This document shows, one piece after another, positions 1 through 10,683 of a stretch of DNA of 64,000 bases. The notes under the pieces are model-generated. The model had not been told where the DNA came from and searched no databases. It saw only the letters and a list, made by a program, of their open reading frames with translations. The position numbers were made by a program, and so were the translations under genes. This stretch comes from Chamaecrista fasciculata (lineage: Eukaryota > Streptophyta > Magnoliopsida > Fabales > Fabaceae), in assembly GCA_003254925.1 (NCBI GenBank), contig QANZ01012358.1, positions 32,855-96,854 of the forward strand, given 5' to 3'. Position 1 is the first letter of the stretch, and every line of letters starts with the position of its first letter.

Positions 1-261
1 TTATCTATCTTTATCGCTTTTGTTTATCTTTTGTTTATTAATCAAAAACCCCAAAAATATTATTGCTTTATTTAATTATTGTTTTAGGTCTTAGACAAAC
101 AATCAAAGAACAAATTTTCTTTGCTTTTACCCGATTGGTGATAACTTGGTATCGTTTACAATTAAACCTTGCACAAAAGTTCCTCGAGAGATTGACTCGG
201 ATTGCACCACTACAGTGCATTTTATTCCGGTATTTTGGCCACCTAGCGACGGGTGCGGTCA
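1..261 (+). mobile_element. 5' LTR (right part) of a gag-only LTR retrotransposon
   Basis: The sequence ends in CA at 260-261, three bases before a primer-binding site, as the right end of a 5' LTR does. The left end lies outside the window. The last ~80 bases share a layout (an 'aagttcct..gagat' block, then 'cgacgggtgc..tca') with the end of the LTR at 4824-6038, but the match is diverged. The two LTRs are therefore either an old pair or come from two related families. Confidence 0.6.
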
Positions 262-264
262 AAT

Positions 265-282
265 TGGCGCCGTTGCCGAGGA
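265..282 (+). other. Primer-binding site, tRNA-Asp type
   Basis: The string tggcgccgttgccgagga is complementary, with one mismatch, to the 3' end of plant tRNA-Asp as I recall it. This is the usual primer of Athila-like and related Ty3 elements. It starts three bases after the LTR end and fixes the element's orientation as plus. Confidence 0.75.
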
Positions 283-535
283 ACTTTTCCCAAAGTTTAA
301 CGGTAGATTGTGCCAAGTTTTTACGAATTGGGTTTTCCTTTGTCGTGTCTTAGGGAGTCAATTTTTTTTTTTTTTGCTTTGTTTGTTTTGTTTTGTGTTT
401 TCTTTAGTGTTTAGTGAGTCTTTAATTTGTTTTAACTTGTTTAGAACCATTCCCCTTAAAGTTTTGGTTCAAAGAATTGCTTGGGAACTCACTTTCTGGA
501 CTATTTTTGCTAATTTTCGCTGTGCAGAGAAACCC

Positions 536-629
536 GCCGCCAACCCGCCGTGGGAGTGTGCCCGCGGCTGTTTTTCCAGAGACAACTGCCGCCAACCCGC
601 CGTGGGAGTGGGGCCGCGGCTGTTTTTCT
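536..629 (+). repeat. Two direct copies of a GC-rich ~42-bp unit
   Basis: Positions 536-577 and 588-629 are near-identical copies starting gccgccaacccgccgtggg and ending in gcggctgttttt. They stand out as a GC-rich island in an AT-rich leader. They lie between the primer-binding site and the gag-like frame, so they belong to the untranslated leader. Function unknown. Confidence 0.8.
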
Positions 630-699
630 AGACTAAGCAAATTTCTTCCCTCTTGCTCTTTTCTCTTGCTCTTTCCTCTGTGCATCATACATTCACACT

Positions 700-927
700 T
701 TGACACATACTAGGACTTCATTTGCTCTCATTTTTCTTGTTCTTTTGGTGTTGAATTGGTGTTGCATGCTTAGGAAGTTTAAGGAACTTCTAAATCTTTT
801 GAATCCTAAGATTGAAAGAACTTGTAGGAAGCTAAGGAAAGAGAGAAGACTAAGGAATTTAAGTGAAGCTAACAATAGGCTTAAGAGGATATTTTCTAAG
901 TTTAATTGCTTAAGTTTGAATGGATAG
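700..927 (+). CDS. Small basic leader ORF of the retroelement
   Basis: A 75-residue frame with a hydrophobic start and a Lys/Arg-rich second half (roughly residues 23-68). It overlaps the gag-like frame at 920 by 8 bases in another frame. I recognise no family. It could be a leader ORF or chance; the charge pattern and the overlap give only weak support for coding. Confidence 0.25.
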   Translation: MTHTRTSFALIFLVLLVLNWCCMLRKFKELLNLLNPKIERTCRKLRKERRLRNLSEANNRLKRIFSKFNCLSLNG

Positions 928-2452
928 AGGACATCATTCTCCTTATGACCCCTATAATTCTTATAATTCCTTTTATGGGTCTTATGATTCTTCTCATGGG
1001 CAACCTTATTCTTCTTCCTTTTACAGGGACAATGGTTATCCGATGCAATATAGAGAGGCTCCACCGTGCCCGCCTAGACCACAATCACTTGATATGTTTG
1101 CTCTTCCTTGCTCATTTTGCAGGTGTCGTTTCCACTCGGCTAGTGATTGTTTCCATCTTAATGGAGCTCTCCCAATTTCAAATCCACAATTGTTGGGGCA
1201 TCATCAAGTGGGTATTCATTCTTCCAGCATCAATTTTGGATGGAATTGTCAACAAAGTTTCCAAAGGGATGAAGGGTACAATTATGGAGCTCCCAATTAT
1301 CAATGGGAATCCCCAAGTCACTTTGAAACCCCCAACCTCCCATCCATGACAAATTCATTCCAACCCTCACCAATGCCAAATGTTGATGATATTTCACAAG
1401 TCTTTGCGAATGGTATGGTGGAGATGAACTCACAGGTTGTTGAAATGCAACAGATGCTTGAGCGTTTAACTCAGGAATGTCAAGCTATGAGTGGAAGTTA
1501 CTCAACTCTAGAGAAATCCATGGAAGACCTCATGCTACCTCCTAAGCAACCAGTGGAATCCACTCATTCTCAACTTGAGAGATTAGAGGAGCAACATCTA
1601 CAAGATTTCATTTTAGAACCCGCTCAAGGCTTGAGTGAGCAACAAGATATGGCTCATAAGCCATCAATTGAGGAGGACAGCGAAGATGAGGACAAAATTA
1701 TTGTTATTGATGATATGTCTTCTCCTGTCACCACTCCTTCACCTTCTTCTCCTAGTGATGATCCGTTGTTCAACTTCATTGAATGCTTTGGTGAGTGTAA
1801 TGATGATGAACATTATGAACAAGTTGTTCAATGGCTTGTTATACATACGTTTGATGAAGCTGAAATTGCTAAATCAAGAATGTACTTGGAAGAATAAGAA
1901 GAAGAAGAAGAAGAAGAGCAACAATGTGTTGAGGAGACTTCTAGTATGCAAGCTAAACTTGTGATGCATAACTTTGACCCCCTTGCATGCGATGAGTCCA
2001 CTTTATCTACTCCTCTACCCGTGTCTAGTTGCACCTGTGGGGCCGATGAGCCTTGTTCGGATTGTTTAGAGATTGATGAAGGGCTTGCACCAATGCAGAG
2101 TTCATTGCTCAAATCTTTGGAAACAGCTGAAGTTTCCACGGAGTCCATGGTGTTGGCACCTAAAGAAGATAAGGAAGAATCAACCTTAGCACTTCAATCT
2201 CCAGTGCTACCACAACTTGCTCCAAAAAGAGAAGAATTTCTAACTCCTCTTGTTATTGAATTTGTTATTCCTTTGCACACCTTTCATGTTTCTTATTGCA
2301 TATATGATCATATCTTTGTTTGTGGTATAAGTGTCGAGGAAGCAAGACTCGAGGAGCTTCGTACTCAGAGGGAGGGGAACACCTTGGGTTCCCTGCAGCG
2401 GAGACGCTTGCTACCCCTCTGGATTTTCAAACAGAATTTGAAGCCAGATTAA
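920..2452 (+). pseudogene. Gag-like protein of a non-autonomous LTR element, one in-frame stop
   Basis: The frame runs 325 codons from an ATG, meets a TAA at 1895-1897 inside a run of GAA codons, and stays open in the same frame to 2452, about 510 codons in all. The N terminus is rich in Tyr, Ser and Asn. A cysteine/histidine cluster (C64, C67, C69, H72, C77) resembles a zinc knuckle but does not fit the strict CCHC spacing. Residues near 165-195 look coiled-coil, and the C-terminal half is acidic. No protease, reverse transcriptase, RNase H or integrase follows before the 3' LTR, so the element would depend on a partner. The gag role is inferred from position; I do not recognise the family by sequence. 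One GAA-to-TAA change would explain the break. Confidence 0.55.
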
Positions 2453-2579
2453 GCTTCAAGTTGTTTCTTTCCCTTCCTTATCTCTTATCTATTGTTTTGA
2501 ATTAAAATGTGAGATAAGTGTAGGGGAGATGAGTAGATATAGGTTTTGATTTCAGTTTTTGTTATTTTGTTTTGTTTTG

Positions 2580-2610
<31 letters not shown>

Positions 2611-3005
2611 TTTAGGATTTGGTGTGTTGAGAACCCCCTTGGTGATGTTTTGTGTTTGATTTAGTTGAGTTTAGACTTGTTGGTTCTTACTCTTTTGATG
2701 ATATATTGCAGGTTCTACTTTTGTGGGTTCTGCTTTCTGTGCAGCTACTTGCTTCTTTTCTTTCCCTAGTTTTTATTTTGTAGTGTTCTTGCATTGAGGA
2801 CACTGCAAAGTTTAAAGTGTGGGGGAGTGTGAGTTCGTTCATATTGGTTTATTTTGTCTGATTTTAGCTGCTATTTCCTTGACTGTGACATTTTTGACAA
2901 TTTTTCAAACTTTAAGGCATTTATGTGGTCTTTTGAGCTGAATTTATGTTTTGACAATTTATCTTGATTTTTGGAACTCTGTTTGCCTATCATAGATGTG
3001 TTTAA
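2453..3005 (+). other. Non-coding internal region of the LTR element with a polypurine box
   Basis: No coding frame is visible. A box near 2805-2830 reads aagtttaaagtgtgggggag, the same kind of polypurine motif seen again near 4465 and at 4805-4820. It may mark an older 3' end or a duplicated plus-strand primer. Confidence 0.5.
2563..2606 (+). repeat. (TTTTG)n microsatellite
   Basis: About nine uninterrupted TTTTG units just downstream of the gag-like frame, ending in a short poly-T. Confidence 0.95.
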
Positions 3006-3317
3006 ATGCATTTGAAGGAGTTTTTTGACCTTCATCTCTAATTTCTGGCATTCAGTTTTTCATAGATTTCCAGTTTCAGGTTTGAAATATCATATGAACC
3101 CACATTTTAGTTTTTAACTCCTTGGTGAATTTTTCAAGTTTGAGAAGATTTTGATTATGCNATGCATTTGAAGGAGTTTTATGACCTTCATCTCTAATTT
3201 CTGGCATTCAATTTTCCATGGATTTCCAGCATCAGGTTTGAGATATCTTATGAACCCACATCTTTAGTTTTTAACTCTTTGGTGGATTTTTCAAGTTTGA
3301 GAAGATTTCGATTGTGC
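3006..3317 (+). repeat. Tandem duplication, ~155-bp unit
   Basis: Copies at 3006-3160 and 3162-3317 both begin atgcatttgaaggagttttt and end in gagaagatttcgat or a variant. They are separated by a single N at 3161. The N exactly at the junction suggests the copy number may be compressed in the assembly. Confidence 0.85.
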
Positions 3318-4184
3318 TTTTGAGTTAATTGGTTATATTCTACTCACATGTGAAGGTAGTTAACTCTTGCTTTTTTCAAATTCCTGAGCTTTTGGTTAAT
3401 TGTGATCATGCTATTGTTTCTTTTGAATTCATCCAAAGATCAATTGAGTGCCACCTTATTAACCCTATTGGAAGATTTTGAGCCTAATTGTTCATTTTAT
3501 ATGAGTGTCATTTTAATCCTTGTGATGAGTTTTCTCTAGAACTTGATTTCACTCTTTATCAAAGCTTCATGTGCATTGGTTTTTGAACTATGATAGAGGC
3601 ATTTTTCTTCTACCTTTATTTCCCATACACAAGCCCAAACATCATTACCATTTGTCCCTCCCTTTGAGCCTTAATTATCTAAGCTTGCTGTTATTAGTTT
3701 TTGAATTTTAAATTAGCATTTTGTTTGCCCAACACTCTTCTTTTTTCTTCTCTCCTCATGGGTTTGAATTGCCAAGTAAAAAAAATATATATCAGGAAAT
3801 TGAAGTGAAAAAAAAATAATAAATAAAAAAAAGAAGTTGTGCCTTTTAAAGCTTCAAGTTGACAATGGAATTAAGTTAAGAAGCTAAGGCAAGTTTATGG
3901 CGCCAAAGAAGAGTCAAAGACTCAAGAAAAAAAAAGAGAGAGAGAGAAAGCTTGTGCAATTTTTGGTTGGTTGAGGATTGGAGTTCGTCTTAAAGAGTGG
4001 TAGGTTTTAAATGCTAAATTTGGAATTCATTGACTAGTATGCAGCTTAACTTTTCTTTTGTGCTCATTTTCTACCATTTTCTTCTCTCTTCCATTTTGTT
4101 TCTCTTTTTAAATTTTTCCCTCTCTTAACCTTTTCCAACATTACAACCTTCTAAAGTCCTTTTGAGTTTTTGAATCATTGCATT
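3318..4184 (+). other. Non-coding interior of the LTR element
   Basis: No frame of note. The stretch contains A-rich runs near 3779-3835 and a short (GA)n at 3937-3949. It continues the internal non-coding part typical of large non-autonomous LTR elements. Confidence 0.5.
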
Positions 4185-4823
4185 TATAGTGGAGATTGTA
4201 GAGTTATTTCAAGCCTATGGTAGAGGCTCGTTGCAAGGATTTGAGAGTAAAATTTTCCCTGCTATGTGAGTGAGTGATACACTTTTGGATTGGTCTATTG
4301 GAGATTCTTAGGTTGCTTGGCATGCTCAGTTGATTAATTGTCTCATGATCTAAGTTGCTTTTGTTTTCTTCAGCCATGTGTTGAGTGGGATTGATACTCT
4401 TTTAATTCTTTTGCATCCTTGTTTTCTACTCTTTCTTGACAGCTTTGCCCAGGAGTGCAAAGATTAAAGTGTGGGGGAGTATAATGGCGCCGTTTCTTGA
4501 TTTTAGATATTATTTCATTTGTAGTGGAGACTTGAGAACTTTTACAAGCATATGGTAGGAGGTTTAGCCTAAAGGACTCGAGTGATATATAACCCAACTT
4601 GGTGAGTTAGAGTGATACACTTTTGTAATTGGTTACTTGAAAGTTTGATTGAATTGTTTTGCATAATCATTTACTTTGTATTAGCTCATCAATTATAAAG
4701 ATCTCTATGTGCTACTCTTGATTTGTGGACTTGGTTTTGCTTTCCTTAATTCTTTTGCATATTTGTCTTTTCTTCTACTTCGTAGCTTTGCCCAGGAGTG
4801 CAAAGATTTAAGTGTGGGGGATT
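4185..4823 (+). repeat. Diverged tandem duplication carrying two polypurine tracts
   Basis: Two ~310-bp units (about 4185-4480 and 4515-4823) share the same order of blocks: 'gtggaga', 'gtgatacacttttg', 'aattcttttgcat' and 'gcccaggagtgcaaagatt', followed by an aagtgtggggg tract. The second tract abuts the LTR start at 4824 and is the likely working plus-strand primer; the first would be a relict. Confidence 0.7.
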
Positions 4824-6038
4824 TGATCAGCCCAAATATTATAATATTATTTGGTCTTCTTTTTATATTATTTATAATATTTTATTATATAAATGACCAG
4901 ATATATTGCTAGTTTGGTGCCAAGATATTGTGATTTATAATTATATAAAAGTATGCAATTTTGTGGTATTTTTCTATATAATATTTGACTTATTGATTTA
5001 TACTCTAAATTAGAGATACTGCATAATTGTTTGTTAGTGATTTCAGGTCCAATATCACATAATTATAACCACCAAATCTTGAGAGTCAAGTTTAAACCAA
5101 CAAATCTAATCAAGAATCAAGCTGAAGATTTGAATTTGATTCCATATTTTGCCTATAAATAGAGCTCATTAATTCTAATTCAGGGAGACCACTTGAGAGC
5201 CCCATCTGGGTGTTCTACTACCAGAATCTCTTTCATCTTTTCTCCTAAAGTCTGTATGGACTAATTCCTTTATCCTAGAGGAGAATCCGAAGGAAGCCTG
5301 AGCTCATTGTTCTTCATCGTCCAGGGAGTTTATTATTATTATGTTTTGCTAATTCGCAATTAGATTACAGTTGTATTTAATTGTTAATTAGTATCAGACA
5401 ATAGTCTTAGGATTGTTCTTTAATATTTTCATAAACATTATTAGTTGTGCTTGTTTTGGTATCGTTTGATCCATCACTTTTTATGATTAACAAGGTTTTC
5501 TCTTTTATATTACCGGTTGGTTGAGTTATCTATTCTAGGTTTCTATTGTTGCCATTGCTTAATTAATTGGTGATTGTTATGTTTAATTATAAATTGTTTG
5601 CTCGGTTGAGGCATTTATGGTTATCATAATTAATCTATGTCTTCGTGGTTGCGAGACAAGTATCTTCGGATATTGAATGTGGTTTGTTGCATAATAATAA
5701 TAACTTCTTGATTATCTTTATTGGGCTATGATGGTAGAATTCGTTATTATTCTCTAGGGACTTCATCTTCTCATCCCTACATATTCATTCTTTTACCTTT
5801 CTTTAGTTTCTTTATGTTCTTTATTATTTTCTTTATTTTCTTGTTTTCATCATAATAATATAAAACCCACAAAACATTAGACCTGAGTTCGTAATTATTT
5901 ACACAATTAATTGTTATTCTCATCCAAGAAGTTCCTTAGAGATCCGACCTTGGGTTGTGCACTATATTATATATAAATATAATATTCGGGTATAACTTGA
6001 GTATTAATTTGGCGGCATTAACGACAAGTGCCCAATCA
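4824..6038 (+). mobile_element. 3' LTR of the gag-only LTR retrotransposon
   Basis: Starts TG directly after the polypurine tract ending at 4823 and ends in CA at 6037-6038, giving 1,215 bp. The right end matches the end of the partial LTR at 1-261 in layout. A further interrupted copy of this LTR's end lies at 43200-45197. The base following the LTR falls inside the internal part of a different element (6039-6110), so this element appears to have jumped into that one. Confidence 0.65.
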
Positions 6039-6110
6039 GACATAAACCGGCAACTTTAAGATAATAAATAAAATAGGACTTTGTATGAAAGTCCCCACAG
6101 TCGGCGCCAG
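6039..6110 (-). mobile_element. Leader and primer-binding site of a minus-strand LTR element
   Basis: Read on the minus strand, the two bases after the LTR end are followed by tggcgccgactgtgggga, a common primer-binding site of plant Ty3-type elements. About 55 bases of leader follow before the sequence is cut by the plus-strand LTR ending at 6038. The rest of this element must lie left of the window or be lost. Confidence 0.6.
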
Positions 6111-6723
6111 TGATGAACTAGGTTCTGGCCGGGGGTCATTACCTGGTTTAGATGAGGCAACTCTGGGTTGAAGGTTACCTGCAAGACAATGAACACACAG
6201 GGTGGCCCTACGATTCACCTCTGATGCTTAAGTCAGGTAGGGTTTTGAGCTCGATAATGTCAATTGACTGAGAATAGAGCGTACCTTTTGCTAGTGTGGA
6301 GGGCTAACCTTTTATACTGGCTGAGGGCAATCTGGTGTGATCTTGCCATAAATGCCTGGATACTTGATTGTGATCCTGACTGATCTAATTGTGATCATTG
6401 GCTCCCACTTAATTTCCTTATTGGTGTAAGGCGCCTTGATGGCCAAGGCAGGATCCATGGGAGGGATCTCTGAGCGATTTGCCTTGATTGACAACGGATC
6501 TTGGCTGATCCTTGATTAATTCCTAATTGATTCAGGGAACGTTTCCTCATTCCTCACGATCTCCGGCATTGTGGGCACCCACACCCTTTATCGTGCTGGG
6601 CGTCCTTGCCCTAGTGAGATGCAGGGCGTTCTCGCCCTTACCACTCGTCTTGTGGACTCGTGGCATACTGGGCCAAGCGCATCTCCTGCCAATCGAGTCA
6701 ACTAATTTTTGGGCCTATTATCA
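6111..6723 (-). mobile_element. 5' LTR of a minus-strand LTR retrotransposon
   Basis: A 613-bp LTR. On the minus strand it starts TGATAATAGGCCC at 6723 and ends ..CATCA at 6111. It aligns end to end with the solo LTR at 48909-49513, sharing the blocks around 'gataataggccc', 'gccctcagccagtataaaagg' and 'ccaggtaatgacccccgg'. The TATA-like 'tataaaagg' block lies about 200 bp from its 3' end. The primer-binding site next to it shows this is a 5' LTR. Confidence 0.8.
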
Positions 6724-8337
6724 CCGAGAATTTTATATTCACAGGAATGACATAATCACATGAAATCTATTTTTTTTTTTTCATTTCCATGGGGGTGGGA
6801 TTACTCTATGCATGAGATGAGATTATTTTAACATAATTAATTGATTAAAATATTCTTATTTCATACGACTCTTCTCTCTTCATAATTACCAGGGGCTTGG
6901 TGTGCCCTAACGGGCACGCCAATATGCATGTACGTTTGAATTAATTAAAGTTAAAGATTACACAAAATTTTTATTTGGATAAATGAGTAAGTTTGTGACC
7001 AATTTGAAAAATTATAAAAATATGTAAGATTCATCTAAAATAAATAAAATATTTATGACCAATTTGAAATTACCTTATACATTTAGGATAGAAATTGGTA
7101 TTTTATTAATTTGTAAATGTTTGGGGTGAGATGAACGTGGGCTAGCTAGAGAAAAGTGGGTGATTTTTTTTTCTTTTTTAATTTTTTAATTCAATAATTT
7201 TGACCAACCACAAAGGGGTGGAGCCATATAATATAGTATAGATAGATAGATATAGATTATTATTTTATCTTCTTAATTAATATTTAGTAAAATTTTAAAG
7301 TGTATAAATTTATTTGTTTTAAATTTCTTTATAAATTATTTATAATTACTATATTATTATTGAAAATTATTAGTTATAATTAGATGATTATTATAATATT
7401 TAAAATTTTTGTATTTATTTGGAAGTACATTTAATTATTTTTTAATGATATAGTAAATTATAATTATGATAGAATTATAAATTTTGAAATTTAGGTTATG
7501 TTTTAAATTTAAAGTTAAATAACATATATTAAACTGTTGTACAATTTATTACATTAAAATTGTTGGTTTAAACAACCCAAAAAAATTGTTGGTTTAAAAA
7601 TTTAAGGGCATATTTGAAAATTATTTATTTTCAAGAATATTAAAGAATTAAAGTTACACCAAACACAATAATATTTTGTTTTTTATTTAAGAAAACCAAC
7701 TTACAAGGAACAAACAGTAAAACCTGTTAAACAGGTCCCAAGGAAAATAAAGTTAAACCAAATACAATAATATAATAATTCTAGACATATTTTATTATAC
7801 TCCTAGGAATAATTTAGGTCATCCAAAAAAACGTTTTAATATTCTTAGTAATCATCTCAAGAATATGATTCTCAATAAATAATGATAAAATCACCATTTT
7901 CATCTCCAACCATCATTATACTGTGAATTTCATCCTCAATTTTTTTTTGGAGTTAACTTTGTCTTTAATGTTTTACATTTTGATCAATTTTATAATTTTT
8001 TCTTACTTTAACTATATATTAACACCAAAATCTATGTAGTTAATGATATTTAATGTAAAATTGATAAAAAATAAAAAAAACTCAAACCCTAACTCAGATT
8101 GAAAAATAGGTTGCAGTCTATCGTTAATTTTTTTTTTTTGGCCAAATATCGTTAATTTATTGAAAGAAGTTAGTTAAAAGATAAAATTGACCAAAATATA
8201 AAATATTAGGGAGAAATTGATTGCAAAAAGTTTGAGAACGAAATCGACTATTAATATAAAGTTAGGGAATGACATTTGTGCTTTTGTTGTAAAAAAAAAA
8301 AATAGCTTTGTGTATCAACAGCCCACTATAATTTTCA
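6724..8337. other. AT-rich intergenic DNA
   Basis: No coding frame or RNA gene is visible. 6960-7075 holds a faint copy of the 'accaatttgaaaaattataaaaa' repeat also seen at 49640-49740. Otherwise there are only poly-A/T runs and short GATA repeats near 7230-7245. Confidence 0.6.
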
Positions 8338-8610
8338 GGCCAAAGTTTTAATTTGGTCCCATATATATTTTTTTTTGTTGCATATTTGGGTTAGGTGCAA
8401 AAATAGTTTCATATCTTTGCAAAATGATCAAGTAACAGTTAATCATTTTATAAAGATGAGACTAATTCTGCAACTTGACCAAAAGATATGAGACCAAATT
8501 AAAATATTTTGTAAAGATATTAGACCAAAAGTATAACAAAAATGATACAGAACCAAATTAAGAACTTAATAAAAGATATGAGACTAAATTTACACATTAA
8601 CTTAGTTTTA
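8338..8610. mobile_element. Decayed inverted-repeat element of the 'ggccaaag..atatctttg' family
   Basis: The left end 'ggccaaagttttaatttggtccc' and alternating 'atgagaccaaatt' blocks in reverse sense match the complete copy at 38626-39042. The right end is worn and no target duplication is visible. Confidence 0.55.
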
Positions 8611-9009
8611 AAAAGATAAGGCCAAAATGCACAGAAACCCCCTGAGTTTTAGGGTGAGTGCAGATAACACCCCTGAGTTTTTAATTTGTGCAAATAACAC
8701 CCTTATGTGCCACATAAGTGAAGGTATAATAGTAATTTTATAAAAAAATTAAGGCTAAAATCTTATTTTGGTCCCTCAAGCTTGCTCAAAGTTCTGTTTT
8801 GGTCCCTCAAATTTCCAAGAAGTTTCACGGTTAGTCCCTCATCCAATTTTTTCGTTAAATAAAAGAAAAAATGGTTACATTTCCTAAAATTTTTATTTTT
8901 TTGAATTAAGGTCCTTTCTTTTTATGACAGGACCAAACTGAAAGGAAAAATGAATAAATTAGGATTTAAAACAAATTTGCCCCAAAATAAAAAAGAACCC
9001 ATTGTTCAA

Positions 9010-9330
9010 TCACAGCACCACGGTTCTTCTTCTTCTTCCCTCGCCGGAATCGATGACGTCAATGGAATCGTTTCGCTTCCAGGCTTCATTCACTTGCTCC
9101 ATTTGATCCGGCGTCAATGCAATCGACGACGATTGAACCACATAGTTCAGATCTTTAGGAGAAAGTCGAATGAGCTTTCGCGTTCCCATTCTGTGCTCTA
9201 CGACAATGGTGAGCTGCATTTCGAGAAGACCGGCGAGATCGTTTAGGAGAAGGTCTAATCGAGCGTCGGTAACGCTTATTACCGGAACCCTAGGGTGAAT
9301 CACAAGGTAGCCGACGAACGGTGCTTTCAT
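9010..9330 (-). CDS. Captured host-like ORF in a foldback loop, unrecognised
   Basis: A 106-codon minus-strand frame starts MKAPFVGYLVIHPR and includes LLLNDLAGLLEMQLTIVVEH and KLIRLSPKDLNYVV. Composition and codon use look like real protein-coding sequence, unlike the flanking AT-rich DNA. The last ~10 codons run into the inverted-repeat arm, so the original gene's end is probably missing. I do not recognise the family. It is most likely the first exon, or a fragment, of a host gene picked up by the element. Expression is not shown. Confidence 0.4.
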   Translation of the reverse strand: MKAPFVGYLVIHPRVPVISVTDARLDLLLNDLAGLLEMQLTIVVEHRMGTRKLIRLSPKDLNYVVQSSSIALTPDQMEQVNEAWKRNDSIDVIDSGEGRRRRTVVL

Positions 9331-9742
9331 TTAAAGAAGAAAGTGTTGTGATTTAATTTGAGGACAAGGTGTTTGGAGGATCATGGCCGCCGGGGGATGA
9401 AGAAGAATCGTGGTGCTGTGATTGAAGAACATGGGTTTTTTTTGGGGGCAAAATTGTTTTAAATCCTAATTTATTATTTTTTCTTTCATTTTGGTCCTGT
9501 CATAAAAAGAAAGGACCTTAATTCAAAAAAAATAAAACTTTTAGGGAATGTAACCATTTTTTCTTTTATTTAACGTAAAAATTAGATGAGGGATTAATAG
9601 CTTGAAAATTTGAGGATTCAAAACAGAACTTTGAGCAAGCTTGAGAGATCAAAATAAGATTTTAGTTTAAATTTTTTATAAAATTACTATTATACCCTCA
9701 TTTATGTGGCACATAAGATGATAAGAGTGTTATTTACACAAA

Positions 9743-10683
9743 GGCCAAAGTCCTATTTTGGTCCCCCAGTTATGCTCAGTGTTCCAAATTGGTCCCCCAG
9801 TTATTTTTCGTTCCATATTGGTCCCCCAGTTATGCAAAACTTGATCAAGTTGGTCCCTCAAACGGTTTCCATCCATTTTTTTGTTAAAAAAAAAAAAGAC
9901 AAAATTGATTTTTAACTCCTAAAAGTTTAAATTTTTTATATCAAGGACCTTTTTATGCATAATAGAACTAAAATGTAAAAAAGAAAAATAACTTAGGAGT
10001 TTTAGTTTATTTCACTCAAAAATCTCTCTCCACAATGTCCATTCTTCTTTCCAATGTCTCTCTTCGGTCTCTTTCTCCTTCTCTTCTTGTTGTTCTTCCT
10101 CATCTACTCCTGCAAGGAAACAAGCAAGAGCAACCATTTTAACGGGATCAGATCTACACCTCATCTACACCTGCAAGGAAACAAGCAGCTAAACTCAGAC
10201 CCAAACGTCCTCAAAGCTTCACAAATGGTCACCGGCAGATGAAGCCATCTCTGATTTCGATGACTCAGCCCCGCCGTCTCCGCCTCTTGCTGCAGATTCT
10301 GAAGATCTGACGACGCCGACGATTGCTGATGCTTCTCCGACGGCATTCTCCGAAAATCACTTCCCCTCCTCCTCGTCTTTTCCTCGATCTGGCCGCCGCC
10401 GACGACCTCATCTTCTTCCCCTGTTTCTTCATCTTCACTCTCACTTGCCCAATACACGTCACCTTCGGAGACGACGACTCTGGGTGATACCTGTGCAATT
10501 CAGCGAGAGAGAGTTAAAAATCAATTTTGTCTTTTTTTTTAACAGAAAAATGGATGGAAACCGTTAGAGGGACTAACTTTGTCAAGTTTTGCATAATTGG
10601 GAGACCAATATGAAACGAAAAATAACTGGGGGACCAATTTGAAACACTGAGCATAATTGGGGGACCAAAATAGCACTTTGACC
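9743..10683. mobile_element. Mutator-like non-autonomous element with 9-bp target duplication
   Basis: A 941-bp element. The terminal inverted repeats of ~172 bp (9743-9916 and 10513-10683) begin ggccaaagtcctattttggt. Both flanks carry ttacacaaa (9734-9742 and 10684-10692), an exact 9-bp target duplication typical of Mutator-like elements. No transposase is present. The loop is GC-richer than the arms. It inserted into the right arm of the 8626-10760 foldback. Confidence 0.85.
10030..10510 (+). pseudogene. Captured gene-like sequence inside the Mutator-like element
   Basis: A plus-strand frame from 10054 encodes a strongly hydrophobic segment (about residues 4-18) and stops at 10240-10242. 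Another plus frame just downstream reads an acidic Ser/Pro-rich stretch (SPADEAISDFDDSAPPSPP and on). The change of frame suggests a broken or intron-containing fragment. A 'cacctgcaaggaaacaagca' type block occurs twice (10110-10130 and 10170-10188). Source gene not recognised. Confidence 0.35.

Noticed and set aside
422-706. Minus-strand 94-codon frame across the GC-rich repeats
   Set aside because: Opposite to the retroelement sense strand and created by the duplicated GC-rich unit.
10161-10498. Minus-strand Arg/Ser/Glu-rich frames
   Set aside because: They mirror the plus-strand Ser/Pro-rich text of the captured segment; composition does not favour them and no motif is visible.
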